NCBI GenBank assembly: GCA_023251075.1
Contig: JAHEZM010000012.1
Coordinates: 42,128-106,127, forward strand
Reading direction: 5' to 3'
DNA: 64,000 nt
From: Flavobacteriales bacterium
GTDB lineage: Bacteria > Bacteroidota > Bacteroidia > Flavobacteriales_C > GCA-002722245
The notes under the pieces are model-generated. The model worked only from the letters and a program-made list of their open reading frames with translations. It was not told where the DNA came from and made no database searches. Made by a program: the position numbers and the translations under genes. Below are positions 7,467-17,107 of the stretch, in pieces. Position 1 is the first letter of the stretch. Each line of letters opens with the position of its first letter.

Positions 7467-10400
7467 ACTACATTTTGGTAAAGTAATTCATTGGCAATTT
7501 TTCCATGCTCATCTTTAGAGTATTGTGGTAAGAGTCGTTCTACAAAGTACATACTCATTTCCCCTTTGTTTTTAACATGAATATCACCGCGCGCATTGCA
7601 AATAAAATATTCTTTTATTTCAAGGTAAGTGCTTTCTGAAATATTTAATTTCCCCGGAATACTATTTGATTCCATTCTGCTGGCTACATTTACAGAATCA
7701 CCCCAAATATCATAGGCGAATTTTTTCTTGCCTACCACTCCTGCAATGAGTGGCCCACTGTGAATGCCCACACGTACTTCCCAGGAATGTCCGATTTTTG
7801 TTTCGAATGAAGCAATGAAATCGATAAAGGCTAAACCTGCTAAAACACAATCTACTGCATGTGTTTTATTGCTTACAGGTATTCCTCCTGCACACATATA
7901 AGCATCTCCAATGGTTTTTATTTTTTCGAGATTATGTTGATCGGTAATAGCATCAAATTCAATAAAGATATTGTTCAATTCACTAACCAGCACATCTGGC
8001 GACAATGTTTCTGAAAGACTTGTAAATCCTTTAAAATCAGTAAACATTATACTTGCATCTTCATAAAGTTTTGTTTTTGCTGTTCCCGAATCTTTCAGCT
8101 CAGTGGCTATCTCTTCCGGAAGAATATTTAGTAACAGCTCTTCAGATTTTTTCTTTTCTATTTCAAGATCTTTTGTTCGCGACTGAACAATGTCTTCCAA
8201 TTGTAATTTTTCTTTGGTTAACCTCTTAATTCTCCATTTAAACCCTATCCAAAGAACTAAACCAATACTTATTATTAGCAGGATTCTGAACCACCATGTT
8301 TCCCAAAAAGGTGGAATGATAGTGATGTTGATGCTCAAAGGTTTTTTACTCCATTTACCACCATTCAGTTTGGTGTAAACTTCAAGTGTGTATTCACCAG
8401 GTTCAATGTTAGAGTATGTAACTTTGTTTAATGAGCCACTAGGAGATAATTCATTATCATGACCTTTAAGTTGAAATCTATATTCTACAGCTGTTGGGTT
8501 AATTAATGCATTTGCTTTAAACTCAAAAGTTAAATGGTTGATGTTATAGGGTAATATTAGTTTATTGGGTGTATGATAATATCCTGTCAATGAATCACAA
8601 TAAGGTCTCCAATCGAAATCTGAATAATTAAATTTTATATTGGTGAAATCTAGTTTAGGAATAAAATTTTCTGGAGTTTGCGAGGGATTCAAAGTTTTAA
8701 TTTTACAAGCACCATTTATTGTCCCTAGCCATAAAGATTCTTTGCTATCAATACACCAGGCATTCCTGTTACATTGTATCCCTTCGAATCCTTCTTTAAT
8801 ACCATAAGAGAATATTTCGAAAGTATTCATTGATATTTTTTTCACGTCTTTATCAGTAGCTAACCATATCGCATTGTCGTTTGCATAAATTGAATTGATT
8901 ACAATGTTTTTAAGACTTTTGTGACTAGGTAGGGTATAAAATTTCCCTTTGTGCATGAAATAAACTCCGTCGCCTTGAGTACCAAACCAAATTCTTTGCT
9001 TGTCAATTTCAGAATAGCAGCTTATTACATGAAGCAAAGATCCTTCAGTGCATTTAGAAAATACATTTATTTTTAATTTCTCTTTCGATGCATTTGCAGT
9101 ATTCGTGATTTGGATCACTCCCTTGTTCGATGCTGCCCAAATATTTCCTTGGTCATCTTCACAAATACTATAAACACTACAATTTTCGATGTTTTCTGGA
9201 TTTTCATAATCATAAAATAGTGCAGTTTTTTTATTATCGAAACCAATACTTTTTATTCCATGATTATTTGTTCCCACCCAAATAATTCCTTTTTTATCCA
9301 CATAAAAACAATTTACTTCATTGGCAGTAATGTTATTGAAGTTTACAAGCCTATTGTTTTCATAGCGGTAAATTCCATTTCCTTCAGTTCCAATCCATAG
9401 TGTACCTGAAGAATCACTACACAGTGCTGTTATTGTTGTTGAATTTAGTACCTCAGAATTGTTTAGTGATGATATTTTTTTTCTTTTTCGAATGACTACT
9501 CCATTGGATTGTGTTCCCAGTACAACACTTGAATCGGGAAGTACACAAATTGCGGTGATAATAGGATCGTTTAATCCGCTATTGCTGTTTATAATAGAAA
9601 AGGTTTCGCCAAGATATTTATTTATTCCTCCAAATTTTGTGGCAAACCACAGGGCACCCGATTTATCTTGTTCTATACCTCTAATTTGATTGTTTGATAG
9701 TCCGTTTTCTTTCGATATCAAGGTAATTCTTACTTCGTCTTCTTCAAAATTATTGTGTCGTATTCGGTAAGCACCTTTGTTGGTAGCTATCCATAAATTA
9801 TGGGTGAAATCTTGAAATAAACAATTAATAGTTTTTGTGTGGATCATAGAGGTGTCGATCACCATTTTAAATGAATTTTCTTTTTGTATCCAAACGCCAT
9901 TATTTGTTCCTACCCATATTTTATTTTGATAATCTTTTAAAAGCGAATTTATTTTTAAGTCTTTCAATATCTCTATACCAATTATTTTTTTAGTTTTCGA
10001 ATGGATATAATTCAATCCATTTTGTGTAGCTATCCAAATGTTACCCTCTTTATCTTTAGTAAGATCAAAAATTGCATCGCTAAATAATCCATCTTTCCGA
10101 AAGAAGCTTTGTATTGATTTTTCATGCAGGATATTCAAGCCGTTGTATTTGGTACCTATATAGATATTGCCCAAATTATCTTCACAAATAGAAGTGATAC
10201 AATTATCACTTAATCCATTGCTGATATCAAAAACTTTAATTATTTCATTTTCTATATAACAAGCTCCTCCGTTTTCAGTACCTATCCATATTTTACCTTT
10301 ACTATCTTCAAAAAGGGTAGTGATGTTTTCATCGGGTAGTCCGTTACTTTGGTGATAATATTTGAATTGGGTACCATCATAGAGGTTCAATCCATTGTTA

Positions 10401-10564
10401 TCGGTACCAATCCATAAGTGTCCATTTTTATCTTCTATAATTGTTTTAACAGAGGCTTGAGATAAGCCTTCTCCCACAGAAATATTTTCGAAATGATATT
10501 GCTGACTTCGCATGGAAACAGCTAGAAAAAATAAAAAACATATGAGTGTTGTACTCTTTTTCAT
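7442..10564 (-). CDS. Two-propeller sensor fused to class III adenylate cyclase
   Basis: About 1040-aa membrane sensor that probably makes cAMP. Start ATG at 10564 gives a signal peptide (MKKSTTLICFLFF); an ATG 39 bases further out is in frame. Some 14 Reg_prop repeats (xxxWIGTxxxG) follow, enough for two seven-bladed propellers. Next come a Y_Y_Y-type domain (FKANALINPTAVEYRFQLKG, GEYTLEV), one transmembrane helix (WFRILLIISIGLVLWI), a short coiled coil, and a guanylate/adenylate cyclase domain with metal-binding Asp in FTDFKGF and IGDAY. Lys in KTIGD and Asp in WGDSVNVASRM favour ATP over GTP, and the Arg of that motif is the usual transition-state residue. Reg_prop sensors usually end in a histidine kinase, so the cyclase output is the notable part. 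The extracellular ligand is unknown. Confidence 0.92.
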   Translation of the reverse strand: MKKSTTLICFLFFLAVSMRSQQYHFENISVGEGLSQASVKTIIEDKNGHLWIGTDNNGLNLYDGTQFKYYHQSNGLPDENITTLFEDSKGKIWIGTENGGACYIENEIIKVFDISNGLSDNCITSICEDNLGNIYIGTKYNGLNILHEKSIQSFFRKDGLFSDAIFDLTKDKEGNIWIATQNGLNYIHSKTKKIIGIEILKDLKINSLLKDYQNKIWVGTNNGVWIQKENSFKMVIDTSMIHTKTINCLFQDFTHNLWIATNKGAYRIRHNNFEEDEVRITLISKENGLSNNQIRGIEQDKSGALWFATKFGGINKYLGETFSIINSNSGLNDPIITAICVLPDSSVVLGTQSNGVVIRKRKKISSLNNSEVLNSTTITALCSDSSGTLWIGTEGNGIYRYENNRLVNFNNITANEVNCFYVDKKGIIWVGTNNHGIKSIGFDNKKTALFYDYENPENIENCSVYSICEDDQGNIWAASNKGVIQITNTANASKEKLKINVFSKCTEGSLLHVISCYSEIDKQRIWFGTQGDGVYFMHKGKFYTLPSHKSLKNIVINSIYANDNAIWLATDKDVKKISMNTFEIFSYGIKEGFEGIQCNRNAWCIDSKESLWLGTINGACKIKTLNPSQTPENFIPKLDFTNIKFNYSDFDWRPYCDSLTGYYHTPNKLILPYNINHLTFEFKANALINPTAVEYRFQLKGHDNELSPSGSLNKVTYSNIEPGEYTLEVYTKLNGGKWSKKPLSINITIIPPFWETWWFRILLIISIGLVLWIGFKWRIKRLTKEKLQLEDIVQSRTKDLEIEKKKSEELLLNILPEEIATELKDSGTAKTKLYEDASIMFTDFKGFTSLSETLSPDVLVSELNNIFIEFDAITDQHNLEKIKTIGDAYMCAGGIPVSNKTHAVDCVLAGLAFIDFIASFETKIGHSWEVRVGIHSGPLIAGVVGKKKFAYDIWGDSVNVASRMESNSIPGKLNISESTYLEIKEYFICNARGDIHVKNKGEMSMYFVERLLPQYSKDEHGKIANELLYQNVVKKESQKA

Positions 10565-10686
10565 TCGAATTATTGGCAAGCTTGATACGCTATTCCAATT
10601 CATAAGTTTTAATTCAGTTAAATAATCCTGTTTTGTTTAGGTATTTACTGAGATTAAGAAAAACGCTAAGTAAAGTAGGGCATATT

Positions 10687-10717
10687 TTTGCAAATTTAAA
10701 TTGAAGCGCTATATTTG
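10687..10717 (+). promoter_or_regulatory. Bacteroidota-type promoter of tRNA-Gly
   Basis: TTTG at 10687-10690 and a perfect TAnnTTTG element (TATATTTG, 10710-10717) are 19 bases apart, matching the -33/-7 pattern of the phylum's primary sigma factor. The tRNA starts 29 bases downstream. Confidence 0.75.
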
Positions 10718-10746
10718 CAGCCCATTAGTTCTTTTAGATGGTTATT

Positions 10747-10819
<73 letters not shown>

Positions 10820-10825
10820 CCATAG

Positions 10826-10850
10826 AAAACCCTGTTCACAGGGTTTTTTT
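10826..10850 (+). terminator. Terminator after tRNA-Gly
   Basis: Stem AAAACCCTG / CAGGGTTTT with a TTCA loop, followed by a T tract; ends the tRNA-Gly transcript. Confidence 0.85.
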
Positions 10851-10892
10851 AATTGAAGTAGAATGAAAACTACCATTTTCATTTTATGGTTT

Positions 10893-10975
10893 GCCTTGGT
10901 GGTGGAATGGTAGACACGCAGGACTTAAAATCCTGTGGCAGCAATGCCGTAAGGGTTCAAGTCCCTTCCGAGGTA
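10893..10975 (+). tRNA. tRNA-Leu (anticodon TAA)
   Basis: An 83-nt class II tRNA with a variable arm. Acceptor GCCTTGG pairs with CCGAGGT (one G-T pair at position 1), and the anticodon stem CAGGA/TCCTG encloses CTTAAAA. No CCA is encoded. It lies behind the tRNA-Gly terminator, so it either has its own unrecognised promoter or depends on read-through. Confidence 0.95.
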
Positions 10976-10977
10976 CT

Positions 10978-11030
10978 AAAAATCAGAGTGAGAGTGAGAC
11001 ACGAGAGTGGCCACGAGCACTCTGATTTTT
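10978..11030 (+). terminator. Long-loop hairpin after tRNA-Leu
   Basis: A perfect 13-bp stem, AAAAATCAGAGTG (10978-10990) with CACTCTGATTTTT (11018-11030), encloses 27 bases. The ending T run makes it a plausible terminator, though the loop is long for one. Confidence 0.6.
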
Positions 11031-11091
11031 CTCAAAGCTCGCTCTCACACTCACTCTGTTTTTCTCCAAACTCACTCCCACACTCACTCTT
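10984..11091. repeat. GAGTGA / TCACTC short-repeat cluster
   Basis: Several GAGTGA-like hexamers on the left (10986-11010) face CACACTCACTCT copies on the right (11046-11057 and 11080-11091). The halves are mutually complementary and can fold several ways. The cluster sits between tRNA-Leu and the DUF1801 gene. It could be a decayed palindromic element or an extended terminator; origin unknown. Confidence 0.5.
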
Positions 11092-11175
11092 TCTTAATTT
11101 CTTCATTTACTTGAAGAAAATATAGTTTTGAAAATAAAATATTTACAAAATTTACTTCGAAAAATTGATTAAATC

Positions 11176-11601
11176 ATGAATGTACAAGAACAAATCAAAA
11201 AGTATATTACTGGCCAATCAGAGCCAAAACGCACTGACATGCAAGAGTTGCATCGCATTATTCTGCAAGTAATGCCAGTATGTAAATTATGGTTCTTGGA
11301 TGGTAAAAACAGCGAAGGTAAAACTGTTTCTAATCCTAATATAGGATATGGGTTTTACACCATAAAATATGCAGATGGAACAACCAGAGAATTTTATCAA
11401 ATTGGTTTGAGTGCAAACACAACCGGTATCTCGGTATATATCCTTGGTATCGAGGATAAGACATACTTAGCCCATGCATATGGAAAAAAACTAGGAAAGG
11501 CAAGTATAAGCGGGTATTGCATCAAGTTTAAAACACTAAAAGATATAAATATTGATGTACTTGAGGCGGCAATACGCTATGGAGCTGAGGCGCAGAATTA
11601 G
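11176..11601 (+). CDS. DUF1801 (YdhG-like) protein
   Basis: 141-aa soluble protein matching the DUF1801 fold as I recall it: an N-terminal helix with a PKRTDMQELHRIILQVMP-type segment, a short W-F-DGKN strand, a central IGYGFY..YADGTTREFYQIGLS sheet, and a C-terminal SGYCIKFKTLKDI block followed by a helix. No enzymatic activity is established for the family. It stands alone between a repeat cluster and the convergent waaA gene. Confidence 0.75.
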   Translation: MNVQEQIKKYITGQSEPKRTDMQELHRIILQVMPVCKLWFLDGKNSEGKTVSNPNIGYGFYTIKYADGTTREFYQIGLSANTTGISVYILGIEDKTYLAHAYGKKLGKASISGYCIKFKTLKDINIDVLEAAIRYGAEAQN

Positions 11602-11643
11602 GGTATTCAAGGAAGATAGTTCACTAGCATTTTTTTATCGCAT

Positions 11644-12873
11644 TTAAATTTGTAGCAGAAGCGATAATATTTTTTCTGTTGCGCCACTTTGTGAGTTTAA
11701 ATACTCTAGTTGATTTTCTTTTATTTGAGTTCTAAGTTCGGCTGATTGCAAAATAGAATTTAGGGATGAAGAGAATTTTTCAAATTTTTCGAAACAAAAT
11801 CCGCTACCGTTATTGATCATCGCAGAGGCTTCATCGAATTTATAATGTTTGGGTCCGAATAATACAGGTAAACCAAAAGCAGCGGGTTCGAGAATATTAT
11901 GGATACTAGCATTAAAGCCACCACCAATTACAGCCACGTTGCCATATTGGTAGAGTGAAGATAAAATGCCGATACAATTGATAAGGATGATTTTTGGGCA
12001 AATATTTTGCTGGTCAATATCCGACCAAAGCACCGATTCGGCCCACTGTTTCTGAAGAGATTTTATTCTGCTTTCATTCACTTCGTGTGGTGCCAAAATG
12101 ATGATGGTGTCATCGTCGATTTTGTTTTTATATTGAAGTAAAAATTCATTTTCCTTATCCCATATACTACCGCCAATAATTACTTTTTTTCCAACGAGTA
12201 GTTTTTCCAGCGTTGGAAATTTCTGTGGATTCTTAGAGTGCTCCATTACTCTGTCTATTCGGGTGTCTCCAACTATTGATGAATTTTCAATGCCATGAAT
12301 TTGAAGCAGATTTTTAGAAACCTCATCTTGAACAAAAAAATGAGTGAATGCTTTTCTTAGTTTTTCAAAAAACCAGGAACCTCCCGAAGCAAAAAATATT
12401 TGTTCTTTTCTAAATTTCCCGGAAATAAGATAAGTAGGCGTTTTTTTTTCGGTTAATACATTTAACATGTTGAACCATAGCTCATATTTAATGATAAAAA
12501 CACGTGAAGGATTTATTTTTCCGATAAATTCCTGCATGTTTTTTTTTCGGTCTAAAGGCAAATAACTTACCCAGTCGGCAAAGGCATAATTCTTTCTGAT
12601 TTCGTAGCCCGACGGAGAGTAAAAAGTGACAAATATTTTTTCGTGGGGATATTTTTCTTTCAGTTTTTCTATAAGTGGTCGTCCTTGTTCAAATTCACCC
12701 AGCGATGCGCAATGAAACCAGTTGATGAACATTGATTTACCGGTGTTGTTGGGAATTTTTTCAAGTATATTTTTTCTTCCTTCTACCCACAACTTCGCTT
12801 TTTTATTGAAAAGTGCTGCAAACCTGATGATGAGTCCGTAAACATTAATCGATATGTTATAAATAATTTGCAT
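11644..12873 (-). CDS. waaA: 3-deoxy-D-manno-octulosonic acid (Kdo) transferase
   Basis: Transfers Kdo from CMP-Kdo to lipid A precursor on the cytoplasmic face of the inner membrane. The 409-aa protein begins with a hydrophobic anchor (residues 1-20). The WFHCASLGEFEQGRPLI motif carries the family's catalytic Glu, and the GT-B C-terminal half ends in VIGGGFNASIHNILEPAAFGLPVLFGP, the nucleotide-sugar site. The upstream barrel-like gene abuts it exactly (stop TAG then ATG), so both are co-transcribed. Length is normal for the family. It implies a lipid A-Kdo outer membrane, in agreement with hldD nearby. Confidence 0.95.
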   Translation of the reverse strand: MQIIYNISINVYGLIIRFAALFNKKAKLWVEGRKNILEKIPNNTGKSMFINWFHCASLGEFEQGRPLIEKLKEKYPHEKIFVTFYSPSGYEIRKNYAFADWVSYLPLDRKKNMQEFIGKINPSRVFIIKYELWFNMLNVLTEKKTPTYLISGKFRKEQIFFASGGSWFFEKLRKAFTHFFVQDEVSKNLLQIHGIENSSIVGDTRIDRVMEHSKNPQKFPTLEKLLVGKKVIIGGSIWDKENEFLLQYKNKIDDDTIIILAPHEVNESRIKSLQKQWAESVLWSDIDQQNICPKIILINCIGILSSLYQYGNVAVIGGGFNASIHNILEPAAFGLPVLFGPKHYKFDEASAMINNGSGFCFEKFEKFSSSLNSILQSAELRTQIKENQLEYLNSQSGATEKILSLLLQI

Positions 12874-13596
12874 CTATTCAAAAATATCTTCAGAGACAGA
12901 TGAATAAATTGGAATTATCCAGCCGATTTGAATACCAAAGATAAAATTAAAGTGAGAATTGGTATCGCTTGTATTGTTGTAATAATTGTATTTTCTTATG
13001 TTCCAAAGTAATACCTCCTGGATATAGGTGCTAATTTTAAAATTTATTTTTCTGTTTTCCGATAGGTAAATCAAACGTGCTTCTTGTATGGTAGAGGGGC
13101 CTATCGACCATTGATCGTAGCCTTTTAAATTGCTTTTTGAAAGATATGCTGAGGTTCCTTCGAGAGTTTTACTTTTTAATTGATTTTGCATGAATCCGGC
13201 CCCCAATGTTGTTTCAGTATGCCAATGGGTATTGGTAAACAAAGGAAAACCAAAAAGAAGGTGGGCTTGATTACCTGTGAATTGTGTTTTTAGATCAATT
13301 AATGAACCATCATCAGCAATAATTAAGCCTTCACTTGTTCTTATGTTTTTGAATAAATCCACACCAGTATATTGACCAAAAAGTAACTGGTATTGAGCAC
13401 CCACATAAAACTTTTTAGGATAATAATTATACTCCAAACCGAAGCAATTGATAAAATTTGATTTTGTACTTAATTCTTTGTTTCCGAAGTTAGTAGAGTA
13501 GTTCAGGTTGAGAATATGTTTTAGGTCTTTGTTTTGTGCAAACAAAAAAGGTGTCAACGTCAAGCTAAATGCAATATTTAGAATTATTCTTTTCAT
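12874..13596 (-). CDS. Predicted outer-membrane beta-barrel protein
   Basis: 240-aa exported protein of unknown function. ATG 13596 starts a good signal peptide (MKRIILNIAF...FLFAQ); a TTG two codons earlier is rejected. The mature part is built of alternating aromatic/polar strands (GLEYNYYPKKFYVGAQYQLL, HFNFIFGIQIGWIIPIY), typical of a small 8-10-stranded barrel. It shows no PagL-like catalytic motif that I can see. It directly abuts waaA, so a role in lipopolysaccharide or outer-membrane upkeep is a reasonable guess but no more. Confidence 0.65.
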   Translation of the reverse strand: MKRIILNIAFSLTLTPFLFAQNKDLKHILNLNYSTNFGNKELSTKSNFINCFGLEYNYYPKKFYVGAQYQLLFGQYTGVDLFKNIRTSEGLIIADDGSLIDLKTQFTGNQAHLLFGFPLFTNTHWHTETTLGAGFMQNQLKSKTLEGTSAYLSKSNLKGYDQWSIGPSTIQEARLIYLSENRKINFKISTYIQEVLLWNIRKYNYYNNTSDTNSHFNFIFGIQIGWIIPIYSSVSEDIFE

Positions 13597-13603
13597 GTTC
13601 AAA

Positions 13604-13638
13604 TTGCGCTTAAAGTTATAGTTAAATTATTATCTTCG
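13604..13638 (+). promoter_or_regulatory. Possible promoter of the nucleotide-sugar operon
   Basis: TTG (13604-13606) and TATCTTCG (13631-13638, one mismatch to TAnnTTTG) precede the first gene of the eleven-gene run by 16 bases. The 24-base spacing is longer than usual. Confidence 0.4.
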
Positions 13639-13654
13639 CGCTAAATGTTTTTTT

Positions 13655-14797
13655 ATGCCTGAAATTTCGGTAAAAGATATCAAAATGGTTGATTTGGCAA
13701 GTCAGTATCAACGACTAAAATCGGAGATCGATGGGGCTATGCAAAAAGTGATAGAAGAAACTACTTTTATTAGTGGGCCTGCTGTTAAACAATTCAGCAC
13801 TAATCTTGAAAGATATTTGAATGTAAATCATGTTATTCCCTGTGCCAATGGTACCGATGCTCTTCAAATTGCATTAATGGCTTTACCGCTTACGGCTGGT
13901 GATGAAATCATAACATCGGCTTTTACTTTTATTGCTACTGCAGAAGTAATTGCCTTATTGGGTTTAAAGCCTGTTTTTGTGGATGTTGATCCCAATACTT
14001 TTAATATTGATGTGGAGTGTGTGAAAAAGGCAATTACTCAAAAAACAAAGGTGATTTTACCGGTACATATTTTCGGACAATGTTCGGATATGGAAGCGAT
14101 CATGGAGATTGCCAATGAAAATAAATTATTTGTTGTAGAAGATACTGCTCAAGCGATTGGAGCGAAATATACTTTCAAAAACGGAGATCAAAAAACAGCT
14201 GGAACGATTGGAGATATCGGAACAACAAGCTTCTTTCCTTCAAAAAATTTAGGTTGTTTTGGTGATGGAGGTGCCTTAATGACGAATAATATAGAACTAG
14301 CCTCAAAATCAAAAGAGATTTCAAATCATGGTTCTAAAGTTCGGTATTATCATGATGTAGTAGGGATAAACTCGAGATTAGATTCTTTGCAGGCGGCCAT
14401 TCTCAACGAAAAACTAAAGCATCTAGATGATTTTTCATCCAGAAGAAATACGGCAGCTTCATATTACGATAAAGAATTGGGGAGTGTAAAAGAATTACAG
14501 ATTCCATCCAGAGCAAAAAACTCAACTCATGTTTTTCATCAGTATACATTGAAGGTTTTGAATGGTAAAAGAGATGAATTGAAGAAACATTTAGAGGAAA
14601 AAGGAATACCAGCAATGGTTTATTACCCTGTTCCTTTGCATCAGCAAAATGTTTTTAAATCAACTATGCTTGCTCAAAAACTACCTGTAAGTGAATTGCT
14701 TGCTAGTCAGGTACTATCATTACCTATGCATACAGAATTAACAAATGATCAATTAGCCTATATTTGCTCACAAATCAAAGATTTCTTTAATAAATAA
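13655..14797 (+). CDS. wbpE: DegT/DnrJ-type sugar aminotransferase (WbpE/WlbC-like)
   Basis: PLP enzyme that aminates a 3-keto nucleotide sugar, most likely making UDP-GlcNAc(3NH2)A. The 380-aa protein starts with the usual MVDLASQY block. PCANGTDALQIAL binds the cofactor phosphate, VEDTAQAIGA carries the PLP-nitrogen Asp, and Lys197 in FFPSKNLGCFGDGG forms the Schiff base. The genes for the dehydrogenase (17678), N-acetyltransferase (17097) and UDP-HexNAc dehydrogenase (18704) of the same pathway lie in the same run, which decides the substrate guess. It opens the operon, and ugd starts 4 bases after its stop. Confidence 0.88.
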   Translation: MPEISVKDIKMVDLASQYQRLKSEIDGAMQKVIEETTFISGPAVKQFSTNLERYLNVNHVIPCANGTDALQIALMALPLTAGDEIITSAFTFIATAEVIALLGLKPVFVDVDPNTFNIDVECVKKAITQKTKVILPVHIFGQCSDMEAIMEIANENKLFVVEDTAQAIGAKYTFKNGDQKTAGTIGDIGTTSFFPSKNLGCFGDGGALMTNNIELASKSKEISNHGSKVRYYHDVVGINSRLDSLQAAILNEKLKHLDDFSSRRNTAASYYDKELGSVKELQIPSRAKNSTHVFHQYTLKVLNGKRDELKKHLEEKGIPAMVYYPVPLHQQNVFKSTMLAQKLPVSELLASQVLSLPMHTELTNDQLAYICSQIKDFFNK

Positions 14798-14801
14798 TAT
14801 T

Positions 14802-16133
14802 ATGAATATTGCAGTTGTAGGAACAGGATATGTTGGATTGGTAACAGGTACGTGTTTTGCCGAAAGCGGAAACAATGTAATTTGTGTAGATATCAATGAA
14901 CAAAAAGTAAACAAATTAAAAGAGGGAATTATTCCAATTTTTGAACCCGATTTGGATGTGCTTTTTGAGAGAAATACTAAACAGGGAAGATTACAGTTCA
15001 CCACTAATCTGAAAGATGCAGTAAAAAAATCAAGTATCATTTTTCTTGCCCTTCCAACGCCTCCTGGTGAAGATGGTTCTGCTGATCTCTCTTATATTCT
15101 TGGAGTTGCTGAACAGTTGGGAAATATCATGGAAGAATACAAAATTATTGTTGATAAAAGCACTGTTCCGGTGGGTACTGCCGAAAAAGTAACAGCAGCA
15201 GTTGCTAAAAATGCGAAGGTGGAATTTGACGTGGTAAGTAATCCTGAATTTTTAAGAGAAGGATATGCAGTGGATGATTTTATGAAGCCAGATAGAGTGG
15301 TGGTGGGTACTCAAAGTGTGAGAGCAAAGAAACTAATTGATGAGCTGTATAAACCCTTTGTTCGTCAGGGAAATCCAGTGTATTTTATGGATGAGCGCTC
15401 TGCCGAATTAACCAAATACGCAGCCAATTCTTTCCTTGCTGCAAAAATTTCTTTTATGAATGAAATTGCCAATTTATGTGAATTGGTGGGTGCTGATGTG
15501 GATATGGTGCGTATTGGAATTGGATCGGATACACGTATTGGAAAAAGATTTTTATTTCCTGGTATTGGATACGGAGGAAGTTGTTTTCCTAAAGATGTGA
15601 AAGCATTGATAAAATCATCACAAGAAGTGAATTATGATTTTAAAATATTGACTGCCGTTGAAGAGGTAAATGCCTCTCAAAAAACAATCATAGTTCCTAA
15701 AATAGAAGATTATTTTGATGGCGATATATCGGGTAAAACATTTGGTATTTGGGGCTTGGCTTTTAAACCTAATACTGATGATATTCGAGAAGCACCGGCA
15801 ATTTATGTTATTCAGGAATTGTTGAAAAAAGGGGCAAGTATTAAGGCTTTTGATCCTGAAGGGATGGAAAATATGAAGGGGGTTTTTGGAAAAGAAATCG
15901 AATTTTGTGAAAATCAATACGAGGCAATTTCTGGTGTGGATGGATTGGTAATAGCTACCGAATGGTCGGTTTTTAGAGCTCCCGATTTCGATTTGATTAA
16001 AAAGATGATTAAAAATCCAGTGATTTTTGACGGAAGAAATTTATTCGATTTGGAAAGTGTTGAATCTAAAGGTTTCGATTATATCAGTATTGGAAGAAAG
16101 GCCGTTGTTACACATAAAAAATCTTTAGCATAA
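14802..16133 (+). CDS. ugd: UDP-glucose 6-dehydrogenase
   Basis: Oxidises UDP-glucose twice with NAD+ to UDP-glucuronate. The 443-aa protein has an N-terminal Rossmann motif (GTGYVGL), [30 protein letters not shown], and the catalytic Cys261 in [10 protein letters not shown]; the C-terminal UDP-binding domain has [16 protein letters not shown]. These mark it as the UDP-glucose rather than the HexNAc enzyme. Its product is the substrate of the UDP-xylose synthase encoded next, whose ATG overlaps the ugd stop (TAATG). Confidence 0.93.
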   Translation: MNIAVVGTGYVGLVTGTCFAESGNNVICVDINEQKVNKLKEGIIPIFEPDLDVLFERNTKQGRLQFTTNLKDAVKKSSIIFLALPTPPGEDGSADLSYILGVAEQLGNIMEEYKIIVDKSTVPVGTAEKVTAAVAKNAKVEFDVVSNPEFLREGYAVDDFMKPDRVVVGTQSVRAKKLIDELYKPFVRQGNPVYFMDERSAELTKYAANSFLAAKISFMNEIANLCELVGADVDMVRIGIGSDTRIGKRFLFPGIGYGGSCFPKDVKALIKSSQEVNYDFKILTAVEEVNASQKTIIVPKIEDYFDGDISGKTFGIWGLAFKPNTDDIREAPAIYVIQELLKKGASIKAFDPEGMENMKGVFGKEIEFCENQYEAISGVDGLVIATEWSVFRAPDFDLIKKMIKNPVIFDGRNLFDLESVESKGFDYISIGRKAVVTHKKSLA

Positions 16134-17107
16134 TGAAAAAAAGAGTTTTAATTACCGGTGCTGCTGGTTTTTTAGGGTCGCATTTGTGTGAAAGGTTTTT
16201 GAAAGAAGGTTTCCATGTGATTGCTATGGATAATTTGATTACAGGAAACCTAAGAAACATTGAAGAGTTTTTTAAGTTGGAAAGTTTTGAATTCTATCAT
16301 CATGATGTGAGTAAATTTGTTCACGTTCCGGGTGAGTTAGATTATATTCTGCACTTTGCTTCACCTGCGAGTCCAATTGATTATTTGAAAATCCCAATCC
16401 AAACTTTAAAAGTGGGATCGTTGGGTACACACAATTTATTAGGATTGGCCAAAGCAAAAAATGCCAGAATGTTGATCGCTTCTACTTCAGAAGTATATGG
16501 TGATCCTGATGTTCATCCTCAACCAGAAACTTATTGGGGAAATGTAAATCCAATTGGTCCGAGAGGGGTTTACGACGAAGCAAAAAGATTTCAAGAGGCT
16601 ATGACTATGGCTTACCATACTTATCATGGAGTTGAAACACGTATTGTTAGAATTTTTAATACTTATGGTCCGAAAATGAGATTGAATGATGGAAGAGCAC
16701 TTCCTGCATTTGTGGGACAAGCTTTGCGTGGTGAAGATATTACTGTATTTGGAGATGGTTCTCAAACCAGATCGTTTTGTTTTGTAGATGATTTAATTGA
16801 AGGGATTTATCGTTTGCTTTTAAGCGAATATGCTCAGCCGGTAAATATTGGAAATCCTGATGAAATTACCATTAAGGAATTTGCCGAAGAGGTGGTGAAA
16901 TTAACGGGAACTAATTCAAAAGTGATTTATAAAGATCTTCCCGTAGATGATCCCAAACAAAGAAGACCAGATATTACAAGGGCAAAAGAAATTTTAGGTT
17001 GGGAACCTAAAGTGAAACGCTCTGAAGGATTGAAAAAAACTTTGGAATATTTCAAATCATTGCCCCAAGATGAACTATTTAAAAAAGAATTGAACTTTGG
17101 AAGCTGA
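16133..17107 (+). CDS. uxs: UDP-glucuronate decarboxylase (UDP-xylose synthase)
   Basis: Short-chain-type decarboxylase converting UDP-glucuronate to UDP-xylose through a 4-keto intermediate. NAD motif GAAGFLG (residues 9-15), [15 protein letters not shown] with the Glu typical of UXS enzymes, Tyr147-x3-Lys151 (YDEAKR), and TRSFCFVDD. Length 324 aa is that of a free-standing bacterial UXS, not the ArnA fusion. It follows ugd with a 1-base overlap, giving a two-step route from UDP-glucose to UDP-xylose. Confidence 0.92.
   Translation: MKKRVLITGAAGFLGSHLCERFLKEGFHVIAMDNLITGNLRNIEEFFKLESFEFYHHDVSKFVHVPGELDYILHFASPASPIDYLKIPIQTLKVGSLGTHNLLGLAKAKNARMLIASTSEVYGDPDVHPQPETYWGNVNPIGPRGVYDEAKRFQEAMTMAYHTYHGVETRIVRIFNTYGPKMRLNDGRALPAFVGQALRGEDITVFGDGSQTRSFCFVDDLIEGIYRLLLSEYAQPVNIGNPDEITIKEFAEEVVKLTGTNSKVIYKDLPVDDPKQRRPDITRAKEILGWEPKVKRSEGLKKTLEYFKSLPQDELFKKELNFGS

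Noticed and set aside
10886..11125. 79-codon plus-strand ORF
   Set aside because: It runs through tRNA-Leu and the GAGTGA repeat cluster; its protein is the translation of RNA gene and repeats.
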